A stretch of 64,000 nt of DNA from Curtobacterium sp. TC1 (GCF_019844075.1 NZ_CP081964.1:3348001-3412000), one strand, 5' to 3'. Counted from the first letter of the stretch, positions 53,061 to 63,035 are shown. Made by a program: numbers and translations. Notes: a model not told the origin generated them from the sequence alone.

Positions 53061-53897
53061 ATGAACAAGCTCGGGACTCGCGGGGCAACCACTTTCGCGG
53101 CGGTGTCGTCGATCGTGCTGGGGTGTGCACTCCTGTCCGCAACACCAGCCGCGGCGGCTCCCCTCGAAGAGGATCGGGCGATCCGGGCCGTGGAGGCCGC
53201 GGAGCGCGCGCTCGGACTCGCCGACGATTTCCTTCCAGACAGCCCTGAGGTGCTCGCAGCGGGTGCCCCCGCAGCACCCCCGGGCACATCGGCGGCTACC
53301 AGCATCACCCCCGGCCCGAACTCGGACCACGCGACCGGTGTCCGGTACACGGCGGACCGTCTCGATGAGAAGTCGACTCGCTATGCGGCGGTGATGAGCG
53401 CTCCGGCATCGTCCAGTGCGAGCTGGGCGTTCAACGACGATGTCGAACTGGTGCTCCTCGACGACGGGCGGGTGAGTGTGAGCGACGGCAACGGTGGTTT
53501 GATCGCCGGCATAGACGCACCATGGGCGGTCGATGCGAGCGGACGAGCCCTGCCGACGAGCTACCGGGTCGACGGGACGACTCTCGTCCAGGACGTCCGA
53601 GTCGATTCGCGGACGGCCTATCCGGTCGTCGCCGATCCGCGCTACAGCACGTTCCCCGGGTACTGGACCGTCACGTTCAACCGAGCCGAGAGCGCCACGG
53701 TCGTCGGGACGGTCGCGAGCTGCGCGGCGCTCTTCTCGAAGTCACCCGTTCCGGTCCTCCGAGCGCTCACGGTGACCTGCGGTGTGCTCGCCGCGTTCAG
53801 CACGGCACAGCTCGCCGGGGGGAAGTGCGTGAAACTCCACCTGGCGGGGCTTCCCGGCGTCATCGCCCAGTGGTGGCCGACGTTCCCGAAGTGCTGA
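53061..53897 (+). CDS. Secreted protein with YPVVADP motif
   Basis: 278 aa. Sec signal peptide (FAAVSSIVLGCALLSATPAAAA, cleavage after AAA), a long Ala/Pro/Thr-rich linker (~35-100), a beta domain (VELVLLDDGRVSVSDGNGG...VDSRTAYPVVADPRYSTFPGYWTVTFNRAE, read in parts) and a hydrophobic C-terminal segment with three cysteines (ASCAALF, VTCGVLAAF, GGKCVKL, FPKC). The YPVVADP-type block recurs in secreted actinobacterial proteins, some of which carry toxin or bacteriocin-like ends. GAAGGG lies 6 nt before ATG 53061; ATG 53055 is the alternative. The membrane protein gene follows after 4 nt. Confidence 0.78.
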   Translation: MNKLGTRGATTFAAVSSIVLGCALLSATPAAAAPLEEDRAIRAVEAAERALGLADDFLPDSPEVLAAGAPAAPPGTSAATSITPGPNSDHATGVRYTADRLDEKSTRYAAVMSAPASSSASWAFNDDVELVLLDDGRVSVSDGNGGLIAGIDAPWAVDASGRALPTSYRVDGTTLVQDVRVDSRTAYPVVADPRYSTFPGYWTVTFNRAESATVVGTVASCAALFSKSPVPVLRALTVTCGVLAAFSTAQLAGGKCVKLHLAGLPGVIAQWWPTFPKC

Positions 53898-53901
53898 GAC
53901 G

Positions 53902-54168
53902 ATGATCGCACCCATGTTCGTCGGACTCTTCGTCGGGTTCGCCCTGTCCACGGCCGGGGAATTCACCGATCGCTGGACCTCGAGGCTCCTGCGTGTCCTG
54001 CCGATCGTCCTCTGGTTCGGATGGCTGGTCAGCGTGATGCCGGACGGGATCTCCGACGTCGAGCTTCGCCTCCTCGCTATCGGGATGTTCGGTCTCCTGA
54101 CCGGGATGTTCCTCGCTTGGGCCTCGTTCGGCCATCGGGCGCGTCGCCGCCGGGGGCACTCGAACTGA
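53902..54168 (+). CDS. Small membrane protein paired with the secreted protein
   Basis: 88 aa, three predicted membrane segments (MFVGLFVGFALSTAG; VLPIVLWFGWLVSVM; LLAIGMFGLLTGMFLAWASF) and a basic C-terminal tail. No family is recognised. Starts 4 nt after the secreted-protein stop, so translated with it. A small membrane partner of an exported hydrophobic protein fits the immunity-protein pattern of bacteriocin pairs, but this is only a suggestion. Confidence 0.65.
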   Translation: MIAPMFVGLFVGFALSTAGEFTDRWTSRLLRVLPIVLWFGWLVSVMPDGISDVELRLLAIGMFGLLTGMFLAWASFGHRARRRRGHSN

Positions 54169-54173
54169 TGCGT

Positions 54174-54213
54174 GGCGGAAGGGTCACGCCTTCTTGGGCG
54201 AGACCCTTCCGCC
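54174..54213. terminator. Bidirectional terminator
   Basis: GGCGGAAGGGTC (54174-54185) and GACCCTTCCGCC (54202-54213), perfect 12-bp arms around 16 nt, between the membrane protein stop and the xerD stop. Confidence 0.8.
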
Positions 54214-54223
54214 GCGACGAGAC

Positions 54224-55219
54224 CTACCGCCGCGCCCGCGGATGCGCCGTCTGGTACACGTCCCGCAGCATGTCCGCCGTGACCATCGTGTAGATCTGGG
54301 TCGTCGCGACGCTCGCGTGCCCGAGCAACTCCTGCACCACGCGCACGTCGGCCCCGCCCTCGAGCAGGTGCGTCGCGAACGAGTGCCGGAAGGTGTGCGG
54401 CGACACGTGTGCCTCGAGGCCCGCCGCCTCGGCCGCCGACTGGATCACGAGCCACGCACTCTGTCGTGAGAGCCGAGCGCCCCGGGCGCCGAGGAACAGC
54501 GCCGGCGTCGAGGGCCCGCGTGCCGCGAACACCGGCCGCGCACGCACCAGGTAGGCGTCGATCGCCGCCCGGGCGAAGCTGCCGAGCGGCACGACCCGCT
54601 GCTTGTTCCCCTTGCCGGTGACCTTCACGACGGCGAGGCCATCGGCGTCCGGAGCCGAGTCGTCTGACAGCGTGGTCACGTCGTCCACCGACAACCCCAC
54701 CGCCTCGGAGATCCGCGCGCCGGTGGCGTAGAGCAGTTCGAGCAGGGCCTTGTCCCGCAGCTGGACGGGGTCGTCGGCGTCGACGGACACCGCGCCGAGC
54801 AGCCGCTCCATGTCCTCCACCGAGATCGCCCTCGGCAGCCGCATCGGGGCCTTCGGCGGCCGGACGGCGGTACCGGGGTCGAGCGGCAGCCAGCCCTCCC
54901 CCGCCGCGAAGGCCGTGAACGACCGCACCGAGCTGAGCATCCGGGCGATCGATCTCGGTGCCAGCGGACCGTCCGGCTTCGTCGCCAGGTGGGTCACGAA
55001 CTCCGAGACGTCCGCACGCGCCAGCCGCCCGACGTCGTCGATCGCAGACGCCCCGCCGGCCCGGTCGGCTCCGTCGGAGTCCACCATCGGAGCGGTCGCC
55101 AACCACGACGTGAACACCGCGAGGTCACGCCGGTAGGCCGACAGGGTGTGCTGCGACAGCCCGCGCTCGATCGCGACGTGCCGCAGGTACGTCTCCGTGG
55201 CACGGTCGAGCGGGATCAC
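54224..55219 (-). CDS. xerD: Site-specific tyrosine recombinase XerD
   Basis: 331 aa, resolves chromosome dimers at dif together with XerC. Catalytic set: Arg in [12 protein letters not shown], Lys in [10 protein letters not shown], His-x-x-Arg in [14 protein letters not shown], His in LLGHASV, Tyr nucleophile in TTQIYTMVT. Length is slightly above XerD because of an insert after residue ~45. It lies in the standard pyrG-NUDIX-xerD order, 16 bp after DUF1349, which separates it from integrases of mobile elements. GTG start. Confidence 0.93.
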   Translation of the reverse strand: MIPLDRATETYLRHVAIERGLSQHTLSAYRRDLAVFTSWLATAPMVDSDGADRAGGASAIDDVGRLARADVSEFVTHLATKPDGPLAPRSIARMLSSVRSFTAFAAGEGWLPLDPGTAVRPPKAPMRLPRAISVEDMERLLGAVSVDADDPVQLRDKALLELLYATGARISEAVGLSVDDVTTLSDDSAPDADGLAVVKVTGKGNKQRVVPLGSFARAAIDAYLVRARPVFAARGPSTPALFLGARGARLSRQSAWLVIQSAAEAAGLEAHVSPHTFRHSFATHLLEGGADVRVVQELLGHASVATTQIYTMVTADMLRDVYQTAHPRARR

Positions 55220-55235
55220 GACAGCAGGCGCACGG

Positions 55236-55817
55236 TCAGTGCAGCGCCTCGTCAGGCGCCCCGACCCGGTACCCGGTGAAGCTCACGGTCAGGCCGGCAC
55301 GCGTCGGAGCGGCGCACAACAGTCCGGCCGACACGACGGCATCGGGATCGAGGTACGCGACCCGCACGAGGCGCGGCTGTTCGTCGTCGGCCCACGCCCG
55401 CACGGTCACCGCATCGCCGTCGCGGCTGACCCGGACCGTGACGTCGCGTCCCACCCACTCCGGCACGGGCGCGACCGACCAGTCCGAGGAGTCACGGGTC
55501 ACCACGGCGCCGAGCTGCGGCGTCCCGTCGGAGACCTCGACACCGGCCTTGATCCAGTTCCGCTCGTCGACGCGCAGGAAGACGCCGGCCTGGTCGAACT
55601 GTTCCGTGTAGTCGAGCACGAACGAGACCTCGACCGAGAACGCCCCGTCGATGCGCTGCACCAGCGCGTGCTCGGAGTCGTGGACGAACCCGTACGAGGT
55701 GGTCCGCCAGGCATCACTGCCCTCGATGGCCGTGACGCGCAGCACGTCGCCGTCGAGCACTGCCGCCTCGGGCTCGTGCGTCCAGCTGGCCGTGTCGACC
55801 AGTTCGCGCAGGCTCAT
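55236..55817 (-). CDS. DUF1349 family protein
   Basis: 193 aa, concanavalin-like beta-sandwich family DUF1349 ([69 protein letters not shown], in parts). Members bind or modify carbohydrates; no catalytic role is established. ATG overlaps the NUDIX stop (ATGA). Its presence inside the pyrG-xerD block is less usual. Confidence 0.9.
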   Translation of the reverse strand: MSLRELVDTASWTHEPEAAVLDGDVLRVTAIEGSDAWRTTSYGFVHDSEHALVQRIDGAFSVEVSFVLDYTEQFDQAGVFLRVDERNWIKAGVEVSDGTPQLGAVVTRDSSDWSVAPVPEWVGRDVTVRVSRDGDAVTVRAWADDEQPRLVRVAYLDPDAVVSAGLLCAAPTRAGLTVSFTGYRVGAPDEALH

Positions 55818-56389
55818 GCGCGGCGACGCTCGAGCGCGTCGACGGCGAGCACCGCCACGACGAGCCCGGAGTTCTGCAGCCGTCCGTCGAGGATCGCCTC
55901 CACCAGCTCCGCCCGCGGCACCCACCGCTTCACGATGTCGGCTTCCTCGGCCTCACGCTCGAACGCGGTCGCCGTGGGCCGGACACCCCGCGCGCGGTAG
56001 ACCTGCAGGAACTCGTCGCTCCCACCGGACGAGGTGTTGTACCGGACCAGCGGCTCCCACGTGTCCGCTTCGAGGTCGGCCTCTTCCGCGAGTTCGCGCG
56101 CGGCGGCGACCTGGAGGTCCTCGCCCTCCACGTCGAGCAGGCCGGCCGGAAGCTCCCAGTCGCGCACGCGCACCGGGTGCCGGTACTGCTGGATCACGAG
56201 CACCCGGCCCTCGTCGTCCTCGGCGTAGACCGCGACGGCACCGGTGTGGTCGATGTACTCGCGGACCATCGTCTCGTCGTTGTAGGCGATCGCGTCCCGC
56301 CGGACGTCCCAGACGGCGCCCTCGTACACGACGGTCGACTCGGTGACCTCGAACGAGGCGGGTTCGTCAGCGATGGGTGCGTCAGTCAC
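55814..56389 (-). CDS. NUDIX hydrolase, ADP-ribose pyrophosphatase type
   Basis: 191 aa. NUDIX box G-x5-E-x7-REL-x-EE in GLLDVEGEDLQVAAARELAEEADLE, with the ADP-ribose pyrophosphatase hallmarks WELPAG before and EFLQVYRARG after. GTG 56387-56389 chosen, because the family start (SFEVTESTVVYEGAVWDVRRD) follows shortly; a longer in-frame start crosses the palindromes. Housekeeping gene between pyrG and xerD. Confidence 0.92.
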   Translation of the reverse strand: MTDAPIADEPASFEVTESTVVYEGAVWDVRRDAIAYNDETMVREYIDHTGAVAVYAEDDEGRVLVIQQYRHPVRVRDWELPAGLLDVEGEDLQVAAARELAEEADLEADTWEPLVRYNTSSGGSDEFLQVYRARGVRPTATAFEREAEEADIVKRWVPRAELVEAILDGRLQNSGLVVAVLAVDALERRRA

Positions 56390-56423
56390 GGAACCATCCA
56401 AGCACGCGCCCCTCGCGGAACCA

Positions 56424-56471
56424 GGTTCCGGACACAGCACCACGCCGTTCCGCGGTTCCGTGTCCGGAACC
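56424..56471. other. Long hairpin between pyrG and the NUDIX gene
   Basis: GGTTCCGGACAC (56424-56435) and GTGTCCGGAACC (56460-56471), perfect 12-bp arms, about 35 nt upstream of the NUDIX start on the minus strand. Together with the palindrome at 56498-56537 it would sit between the two genes in a joint transcript. Confidence 0.6.
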
Positions 56472-56497
56472 AGGTGCCGTGGGCGCGACAGACGACG

Positions 56498-56537
56498 GAC
56501 GGGAGGCGCGGTGCCAGCTGGCACCGCGCCTCCCGTC
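56498..56537. terminator. 40-nt perfect palindrome after pyrG
   Basis: Two 20-base arms with no loop: GACGGGAGGCGCGGTGCCAG (56498-56517) and its exact complement (56518-56537). Both arms contain the GGGAGGCGCGG dispersed element. It starts 15 bp after the pyrG stop, so it is likely a terminator or processing hairpin. Confidence 0.85.
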
Positions 56538-56551
56538 AGAGACCACTCGCG

Positions 56552-58267
56552 TTACGCGACCTGCTCCTCGTTCTGCGGGTCGAACAGGCTGGACGCCTCG
56601 TGGCGCTCGATCGCGGCCGCGACGAGCCCCGCGAACAGCGGGTGCGCGTTCGTCGGACGCGAGCGCAGCTCCGGGTGCGCCTGCGTGGCGATGTAGAACG
56701 GGTGCACGTCGCGCGGCAGCTCGACGTACTCGACCAGGGTGCCGTCGGGCGAGGTGCCCGAGAACACCAGGCCGGCGTCCGCGATCTGCTGCCGGTAGGT
56801 GTTGTTGACCTCGTAGCGGTGACGGTGGCGCTCGGACGCCTCGGGCGCACCGTAGAGCGACTCGGCCAACGACCCCGACGTGAACGTCGCCGGGTACAGG
56901 CCGAGGCGCATGGTGCCGCCCAGGTCGCCGCCGGCGATGATGTCCACCTGCTCCGCCATGGTCGCGATGACCGGCGTCGAGGTCTCCGGGTCGAACTCCG
57001 TGCTCGACGCGTCGGTGAGACCGGCCTCGTGGCGGGCGTACTCGATCACCATGCACTGCAGGCCGAGGCACAGGCCGAGCGTCGGGATGCCCTGCTCGCG
57101 GGCGAAACGCAGCGCACCGAGCTTGCCCTCGATGCCACGGACGCCGAACCCACCGGGGATGCAGATGCCGTCCACGTCGCCGAGCTGCTTCGCAGCGCCC
57201 TCGGGCGTGGTGCAGTCGTCGGAGACTACCCACTTCAGTGTGACCTTCGCGTCGTGCGCGAAGCCACCGGCGCGCAGCGCCTCGGTGACCGACAGGTAGG
57301 CGTCCGGCAGGTCGATGTACTTGCCGACCAGGGCGATCGTGACATCCTTCTTCGGCTCGTGTACCGCACGGAGCACCGGGGTCCACGCGGTCCAGTCGAC
57401 CGGGCCGGCCTCGAGCTTGAGCGCATCGACGATGACCTGGTCGAGGCCCTGGTTGTTCAGCAGCGTCGGCAGGTCGTAGATCGACGGGACGTCCACGGCG
57501 TTCACCACGGCGTCCTCGTCCACGTCGCACATCAGCGCGATCTTCTTCTTGTTCGAGTCCGACACCGGACGGTCCGACCGCAGCACGAGCGCGTCGGGCT
57601 GGATGCCGATCGAGCGGAGCGCAGCCACGGAGTGCTGCGTCGGCTTCGTCTTCTGCTCGCCCGAGGCGTTCATGAACGGAACGAGCGACACGTGCACGAA
57701 GAACACGTTGTTGCGACCGAGCTCGTGGCGGACCTGGCGTGCCGACTCGATGAAGGGCTGCGACTCGATGTCGCCCACGGTGCCGCCGACCTCGGTGATG
57801 ATGACGTCGGGCTGCGGGTCGTTCTCTGCCTGCTCACGCATCCGGCGCTTGATCTCGTCGGTGATGTGCGGGATGACCTGCACGGTGTCACCGAGGTACT
57901 CGCCACGGCGCTCCTTGGCGATGACCGTGGAGTACACCTGGCCGGTCGTGACGTTCGCCGACTGCGCCAGGTTGATGTCGAGGAAGCGCTCGTAGTGCCC
58001 GATGTCGAGGTCCGTCTCCGCACCGTCGTCGGTCACGAAGACCTCGCCGTGCTGGAACGGGTTCATGGTGCCCGGGTCCACGTTGAGGTAGGGGTCGAGC
58101 TTCTGCATGACGACCTTGAGGCCGCGAGCCGTGAGGAGGTTGCCGAGGCTTGCTGCCGTCAGGCCCTTGCCGAGAGACGAGACGACCCCGCCGGTCACGA
58201 AGATCTGCTTCGTCACCTTCGGGGTCGGGGTGTTTGCCTGGGTACCGCTGCTGAGAGTGTCCGCCAC
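56552..58267 (-). CDS. pyrG: CTP synthase
   Basis: 571 aa. Synthetase domain: [57 protein letters not shown] (in parts), [13 protein letters not shown]. Glutaminase domain: [11 protein letters not shown], catalytic Cys in LGLCLGLQ, and the HPELRSRP His with Glu. Start GTG 58265-58267; TACGAT lies 8 nt upstream, so the leader is very short. UTP to CTP conversion with glutamine. Highly conserved. Confidence 0.97.
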   Translation of the reverse strand: MADTLSSGTQANTPTPKVTKQIFVTGGVVSSLGKGLTAASLGNLLTARGLKVVMQKLDPYLNVDPGTMNPFQHGEVFVTDDGAETDLDIGHYERFLDINLAQSANVTTGQVYSTVIAKERRGEYLGDTVQVIPHITDEIKRRMREQAENDPQPDVIITEVGGTVGDIESQPFIESARQVRHELGRNNVFFVHVSLVPFMNASGEQKTKPTQHSVAALRSIGIQPDALVLRSDRPVSDSNKKKIALMCDVDEDAVVNAVDVPSIYDLPTLLNNQGLDQVIVDALKLEAGPVDWTAWTPVLRAVHEPKKDVTIALVGKYIDLPDAYLSVTEALRAGGFAHDAKVTLKWVVSDDCTTPEGAAKQLGDVDGICIPGGFGVRGIEGKLGALRFAREQGIPTLGLCLGLQCMVIEYARHEAGLTDASSTEFDPETSTPVIATMAEQVDIIAGGDLGGTMRLGLYPATFTSGSLAESLYGAPEASERHRHRYEVNNTYRQQIADAGLVFSGTSPDGTLVEYVELPRDVHPFYIATQAHPELRSRPTNAHPLFAGLVAAAIERHEASSLFDPQNEEQVA

Positions 58268-58291
58268 GGGATTCCATCGTACGTCAGAACT

Positions 58292-58304
58292 GCCGGGAGG
58301 CGCG
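58292..58304 (+). repeat. Dispersed intergenic element between recN and pyrG
   Basis: GCCGGGAGGCGCG, a plus-strand copy in the 124-bp gap between the pyrG start and the recN stop. Confidence 0.5.
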
Positions 58305-58391
58305 ACCCCGGTTCGCCGTGGGCGTTGCGCGGGTGGGTCGCCGGGTGTTCGGGCCGCACTCGCGCTCGGCCGCCGGCCGGCGGTCCGTCGG

Positions 58392-60086
58392 TCAGGCCGT
58401 CTGGCCGGCCACGTCGAGGAGCTCGCGGGCGTGCTCCACGCCGCTGGCGCTGTCGCCGAGGCCGGAGAGCAGCCGCGCCATCTCCTGCAGGCGGTCCTCG
58501 CCCTCGAGTCGTCGCACGCTCGACGAGGTCACGGCGCCACTGGCGTCCTTCACCACGTTGAGGTGGTTGTTCGCGAACGCCGCGACCTGCGCCAGGTGCG
58601 TGACGACGATGACCTGCGTGCGCTCGGCGAGCTTCGCCAGCCGACGACCGATCTCGATCGCCGCCGCACCGCCCACGCCGGCGTCGACCTCGTCGAAGAC
58701 GAACGTCGGCACCGTCGTGCTGCCGGCCATCACGACCTCGATCGCGAGCATGACGCGTGAGAGCTCGCCACCCGACGCGCCCTTGCCGATCGGCCGGGGG
58801 TCGGTGCCGGAGTGCGGCTGCAGCAGGATCGAGACCTGGTCGCGTCCGTGCCGGCGGTACTCGCCCGCGTCGCTGACCTCGACCACCAGCGTGGCGCCGG
58901 CCATCGCGAGGGTCTTCAGTTCAGTCGTGACGCGCTTCGCGAGGTCCACTGCCGCCTTCGTGCGAGCAGCAGTCAACGCCGCCGCCGCCGCCCCGAGTGC
59001 CTGCTCGTCCTGTTCGACGGACTGCTGGAGCGCCGCGATGCGGTCGTCGTCGCCGTCCAGCTCGAGCAGGCGGTCACTGGCACGCTGCCCGTAGGCGATG
59101 ACGTCGTCGACGGTGTCGCCGTACTTGCGGGTGAGGCCGGCGAGCAGCGCGCGTCGTTCGTTGATGAGCTCGAGGTCGTGCCCGGCCTCGGGCTCGAGCG
59201 AGCCGAGGTAGCTGGAGATGCTCGCAGAGGCCTCGGCCGCCTGGATCCCGAGTTCCGTGAGCTGCTCGAGCACCGGCTGCAGGGCGGCGTCGGAGTCGGC
59301 GACGCGCTCGACGGCACGGCGGGCGGACTCGACCAGGCCGATGACGTCCGAGACACCGTCGAGGGACTCGCTGGACAGGGCCTCGTGCGCCAGGGCGGCG
59401 GACAGTCGGAGTTCCTCGAGGTTCCCGAGCCGGTCGGCGCGCTCGGCGAGCTCGACGTCCTCGCCGGGCTGCGGGTCGGCCGCTTCGATCTCGTCCGATG
59501 CGGCGCGGATCCGTTCGGCCTCGGCCACCCGCTCGTCACGGTCCCGCGTCAGCGTCTCGAGCTCGCCCGTGTGCTGCTGCCACGCGTCGTACGCCGCGAC
59601 GTACCGGTTCAGGACCTTCTCGAGGGCCGCGCCGCCGAAGCCGTCGAGCGCCGCACGCTGCGCGGTCGACGAGGTCAGTCGGATCTGGTCGGACTGACCG
59701 TGCACCGTCACGAGCTGGTCGGCGAGTTCACCGAGGACCGCCACGGGGGCACTCCGCCCGCCGACGGTGGCGCGGCTGCGGCCCTCGGCCGAGACCGTGC
59801 GCGTGAGGATCAGTTCGCCGTCCTCGACGGCGCCGCCGGCGTCCTCGACGCGTTCTGCGACCGCGGCGTGCTCGGGGACGTTCCAGCGGCCCTCGACCAC
59901 GGCGCTCGACGCACCGCGGCGGACCGAACCGGCGTCCGCCCGGGCACCGAGCAGCAACCCGAGGGCGGTGACGATCATGGTCTTGCCCGCACCGGTCTCG
60001 CCGGTGACGACGGTGAACCCCGGACCGAGTTCGAGTGTGGTCTCGCCGATGACCCCGAGGTCACGGATCGCGATCTCCTCGATCAT
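58392..60086 (-). CDS. recN: DNA repair protein RecN
   Basis: 564 aa SMC-like ATPase for double-strand break repair. Walker [11 protein letters not shown] at residue ~30, long central coiled-coil arms (~160-360), ABC signature [16 protein letters not shown], Walker [14 protein letters not shown], and [14 protein letters not shown]. Length is typical. It lies 22 nt after nadK with AGGAGG before the ATG. Confidence 0.97.
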   Translation of the reverse strand: MIEEIAIRDLGVIGETTLELGPGFTVVTGETGAGKTMIVTALGLLLGARADAGSVRRGASSAVVEGRWNVPEHAAVAERVEDAGGAVEDGELILTRTVSAEGRSRATVGGRSAPVAVLGELADQLVTVHGQSDQIRLTSSTAQRAALDGFGGAALEKVLNRYVAAYDAWQQHTGELETLTRDRDERVAEAERIRAASDEIEAADPQPGEDVELAERADRLGNLEELRLSAALAHEALSSESLDGVSDVIGLVESARRAVERVADSDAALQPVLEQLTELGIQAAEASASISSYLGSLEPEAGHDLELINERRALLAGLTRKYGDTVDDVIAYGQRASDRLLELDGDDDRIAALQQSVEQDEQALGAAAAALTAARTKAAVDLAKRVTTELKTLAMAGATLVVEVSDAGEYRRHGRDQVSILLQPHSGTDPRPIGKGASGGELSRVMLAIEVVMAGSTTVPTFVFDEVDAGVGGAAAIEIGRRLAKLAERTQVIVVTHLAQVAAFANNHLNVVKDASGAVTSSSVRRLEGEDRLQEMARLLSGLGDSASGVEHARELLDVAGQTA

Positions 60087-60108
60087 CGGTGGTCCTCCTG
60101 TCGGCCGG

Positions 60109-61032
60109 TCACAGGTCGTCCTCGTCGGTCTGCGGCCCGCGCCACCCGGTGACCGGGAGCCGGAACTTCGCGACCAGCCGATCGGTGAAGGGGGCGTCCT
60201 TGAGGCGCGCGACCCGCACCGGGTCCGGAGACCGTCGGACCTCGACCCGAGCGCCCGGCGGCAGGTCGTGCGTCCGGCGACCGTCGCACCACAGGACGCC
60301 GACGCCGCTCGTGCGCCGGAGGACCTCGATCGCGAGGACGCGGTCCGGACCCACCACGATCGGGCGGGAGAACAGGGCGTGCGCGCTGAGCGGCACCATC
60401 AGCAGGGCGTCGACGTCGGGCCAGACGATCGGACCGCCGCCGGAGAACGAGTACGCCGTGGACCCGGTGGGGGTCGACACGACGACGCCGTCGCACCCGA
60501 ACGAGGACAGCGGACGACCGTCGACCTCGGTCACCACCTCGAGCATGCGCTCGCGCGAGGCCTTCTCGATGGTGGCTTCGTTGAGCGCCCAGCTCGAGTA
60601 GACGATCTGGTTGCCGACGACGACGTCGACCTGCAGGGTGACGCGTTCCTCGACGTGGTACTCCCCCGACAGGGCGCGCTCGACGGTCTCGGCGAGGGCG
60701 TCCCGCTCGCTCTCCGCCAGGAAGCCGACGTGTCCGAGGTTCACCCCGACGATCGGGGCCCGCGTCTCGCGCACGAGTTCGGCCGCGCGCAGGATGGTGC
60801 CGTCGCCACCGAGCACGATGACGATCTCGAGCTGGTCCGCCTGGACGTCGACGCCGAGGATGTCGACCTGGCCCACCGACGCCTCGGCCCGGCGGATGTC
60901 GGCGTACTCGTCGAACGGCATCACCGGGACCAGACCGGCGGCGTGCAGCAGGTCGCAGACCTCCACCGCAGCATCGATCGAGTCACGGCGACCCGTGTGG
61001 GAGACGAGCAGGATGTGCCGGTCGTCGCTCAT
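60109..61032 (-). CDS. nadK: NAD kinase
   Basis: 307 aa, phosphorylates NAD to NADP. Motifs: VLGGDGTILRAAEL (GGDGT), GVNLGHVGFLAE, NEATIEKASRERM, and VVSTPTGSTAYSFSGGGPIV. ATG 61030-61032 overlaps the tlyA stop (ATGA). Standard place in the actinobacterial tlyA-nadK-recN run. Confidence 0.97.
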   Translation of the reverse strand: MSDDRHILLVSHTGRRDSIDAAVEVCDLLHAAGLVPVMPFDEYADIRRAEASVGQVDILGVDVQADQLEIVIVLGGDGTILRAAELVRETRAPIVGVNLGHVGFLAESERDALAETVERALSGEYHVEERVTLQVDVVVGNQIVYSSWALNEATIEKASRERMLEVVTEVDGRPLSSFGCDGVVVSTPTGSTAYSFSGGGPIVWPDVDALLMVPLSAHALFSRPIVVGPDRVLAIEVLRRTSGVGVLWCDGRRTHDLPPGARVEVRRSPDPVRVARLKDAPFTDRLVAKFRLPVTGWRGPQTDEDDL

Positions 61033-61862
61033 GCGGTCCCCTCTGTGAGTTCGGTTGCCCGGACTCTCCATTCTGTCGGATTGCCACCGACACCACGCTG
61101 GAAGCGCGCGAGGTACTCGTGGTTGCCGTGCGTCCCGATGATCGGCGACGCCGCGAGCCCGGTGGTCCCGAAGCCGAGGTCCCACGCCGCCCACAGGACG
61201 TTCATCAGGGCGTCGTCACGGAGGGCCGGGTCGTGCACGATGCCCTCGCGCACCCCACCGCGGCCGACCTCGAACTGCGGCTTCACGAGCAGGACGAGGT
61301 CGTCGGCGGGCACGGCCTCGGCCAGGGCGGGCAGCACCAGCCGCAGCGAGATGAACGACAGGTCGCCGACGACCAGGGTCGTCTCGGCTGCGGCGCCGTC
61401 GAGCGCGAGGTAGTCGGACCGGGTCAGACTGCGGGCGTTGGTGCCCTCGACCACGGCGACACGCTCGTCGACGGCGATCGACGGGTGCAGTTGCCCGTGT
61501 CCGACGTCGAGCGCGATGACACGACGAGCACCACGGGACAGGAGCACCTGGGTGAAGCCGCCTGTGCTGGCGCCGACGTCCAGCACCACACGACCGGACG
61601 GGTCGACCGCGAAGGCGTCGAGCGCTCCGACGAGCTTCCGGGCAGCGCGGGAGACCCACTCGTCGGCCGCGTCGACCACGATGTCGGCACCCGGGGCGGT
61701 CGGGGCAGCGGGCTTCACCACGGGACGGCCGTCGACCGTCACCCGGCCGTCCTGGATGAGCTTGGAAGCAGCGGTCCGCGACCGCGCGAGTCCGCGCGTC
61801 GCGAGGAGGGCGTCGAGGCGGACCGGGGTCGCGTCGGGCACGGCTCCGTCCGGTTCAGGCAC
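61029..61862 (-). CDS. tlyA: TlyA family rRNA 2'-O-methyltransferase
   Basis: 277 aa. N-terminal S4 RNA-binding domain (RLDALLATRGLARSRTAASKLIQDGRVTVDGRPVVKP, in parts) and C-terminal FtsJ-like methyltransferase with SAM motif VLDVGASTGGFTQVLL, IALDVGHGQL and the catalytic Lys-Asp-Lys-Glu set (VGDLSFISL, LVKPQFEVGR). Methylates 16S and/or 23S rRNA cytidines and confers capreomycin susceptibility in mycobacteria. Starts GTG 61862, overlapping the small ORF upstream by 8 nt. Confidence 0.95.
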   Translation of the reverse strand: MPEPDGAVPDATPVRLDALLATRGLARSRTAASKLIQDGRVTVDGRPVVKPAAPTAPGADIVVDAADEWVSRAARKLVGALDAFAVDPSGRVVLDVGASTGGFTQVLLSRGARRVIALDVGHGQLHPSIAVDERVAVVEGTNARSLTRSDYLALDGAAAETTLVVGDLSFISLRLVLPALAEAVPADDLVLLVKPQFEVGRGGVREGIVHDPALRDDALMNVLWAAWDLGFGTTGLAASPIIGTHGNHEYLARFQRGVGGNPTEWRVRATELTEGTA

Positions 61863-62031
61863 TCGCGGAGCCGCCGCCCTCGAGCCGCGTGCGCAGCTCG
61901 TCGTGCAGTGCGGAGAACGCGTCGGCGCGCTCGACGAGCGGCAGGGCTTCGGCCGCCGAGGTGCGCGCGGCGAACTCGTCCTGCGGTTCCAGGTCGGCGG
62001 ACGGCTGCTCGGGGGTCGGCACGTCCGACAC
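61855..62031 (-). CDS. Small conserved-position ORF between HAD and tlyA
   Basis: 58 aa (VSDVPTPEQPSADLEPQDEF...LEGGGSASA), acidic and helical, no family recognised. GTG 62029-62031 starts one base after the HAD gene stop, and its own TGA overlaps the tlyA start by 8 nt, which is strong support for a translated gene. A small ORF of this kind is common at this position in related actinobacteria (recollection, not searched). Confidence 0.7.
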   Translation of the reverse strand: MSDVPTPEQPSADLEPQDEFAARTSAAEALPLVERADAFSALHDELRTRLEGGGSASA

Positions 62032-62032
62032 G

Positions 62033-63034
62033 CTACTCGCCCCCGTACAGCTGCGGGTCCACGTCGAGGCCGTAGATGGCCAGACCCGACTCCCAGATCA
62101 GGGCCGCACCGGCGCGGAGGCGATCGATGTCGCTCCCCGCGTCGAGCACCCGCACGACGTGCCCGCGCATCGCCACGGTGGCGCTGCCGACGGTGACGTA
62201 CCGCGTGCCGTCGTCGTCCTGTCGCCGGACGGTCACCGGGTAGGGCTCGGACAGGCCGCGGAGGTCCTCGAGCACGAACACCGGACGCGAGCGTTGGTCG
62301 GCGGCGAGCACCTGCTTCGCCTGGTCGATGCCCGTCAGCACGAGGACGCTCGGGATCCCGACGTCGTTCGCCCCCTTGATGTCGGTGTCGAGACGGTCAC
62401 CGATGAACAGTGTCCGCCCGCCGCCGAAGCGCTCGACCGCTGCATCGAAGATCGGACGCTCCGGCTTGCCGGCGACCACGGGCATGCGGCCCACGGCCTG
62501 GTGGACGGCGGACACGAGCGTGCCGTTGCCCGGCGCGATGCCGCGCTCGACCGGGATCGACCAGTCCATGTTCGTCGCGACCCACGGGATCGCCGGATCG
62601 GCCAGCGCGAAGGACGCCTCGGCCAACTCCTTCCACCCGAGGTCCGGGGAGAAGCCCTGGATGACCGCGGCCGGGGAGTCCTCGGCGCTGCTCGTCACCG
62701 TGAAGCCGGCGGCCTCGACGATGCTCGAGAGTCCGAGTCCACCGGTGACGAGCACGGTCGAGCCAGCGGGCACCAGCGTCGAGAGGAGCTGGACACCCGC
62801 TTGCGATGACGTGACGACATCGTCCTCGGACACCTCCAGCCCGTAGCGCTCGAGGTGCTCGGCGACGTCGATCGGTCGCCGGGACGCGTTGTTCGTGATG
62901 TACCCGACGCGGGCGCTCAGCGATGCGCGTGTGAGCGCCTCGACCGCGTGCGGGATCGCGTTCCGCCCCCGGTAGACGACGCCGTCGAGGTCCGTCAGGA
63001 CGACGTCGACGCCGTCCGTCGGCGCGGTCGGGAC
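62033..63034 (-). CDS. HAD-IIA family phosphatase, without an evident start codon
   Basis: Sugar-phosphatase-like HAD hydrolase (NagD/PGP type), ~330 aa. Motif I DVVLTDLDGVVYRG, motif II TNNASRRP, motif III Lys in VAGKPERPIF and motif IV GDRLDTDIKGAN. The reading frame is open from the stop of the TPR gene onward, but no ATG, GTG or TTG occurs in frame between that stop and motif I; the first codon after it is given as 63034. The first in-frame ATG upstream (~63280) lies deep inside the TPR gene's repeat region. Translation may start at a rare codon or by coupling or frameshift from the TPR gene. Confidence 0.85.
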   Translation of the reverse strand, partial: VPTAPTDGVDVVLTDLDGVVYRGRNAIPHAVEALTRASLSARVGYITNNASRRPIDVAEHLERYGLEVSEDDVVTSSQAGVQLLSTLVPAGSTVLVTGGLGLSSIVEAAGFTVTSSAEDSPAAVIQGFSPDLGWKELAEASFALADPAIPWVATNMDWSIPVERGIAPGNGTLVSAVHQAVGRMPVVAGKPERPIFDAAVERFGGGRTLFIGDRLDTDIKGANDVGIPSVLVLTGIDQAKQVLAADQRSRPVFVLEDLRGLSEPYPVTVRRQDDDGTRYVTVGSATVAMRGHVVRVLDAGSDIDRLRAGAALIWESGLAIYGLDVDPQLYGGE

Positions 63035-63035
63035 G

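Noticed and set aside
54224..55219. Tyrosine recombinase as sign of a mobile element
   Set aside because: Sequence and gene order (pyrG - NUDIX - xerD) identify the housekeeping XerD.
61119..62075. Plus-strand open frame opposite tlyA and the small ORF
   Set aside because: Shadow frame without domains; the opposite strand has overlapping start/stop coupling of real genes.
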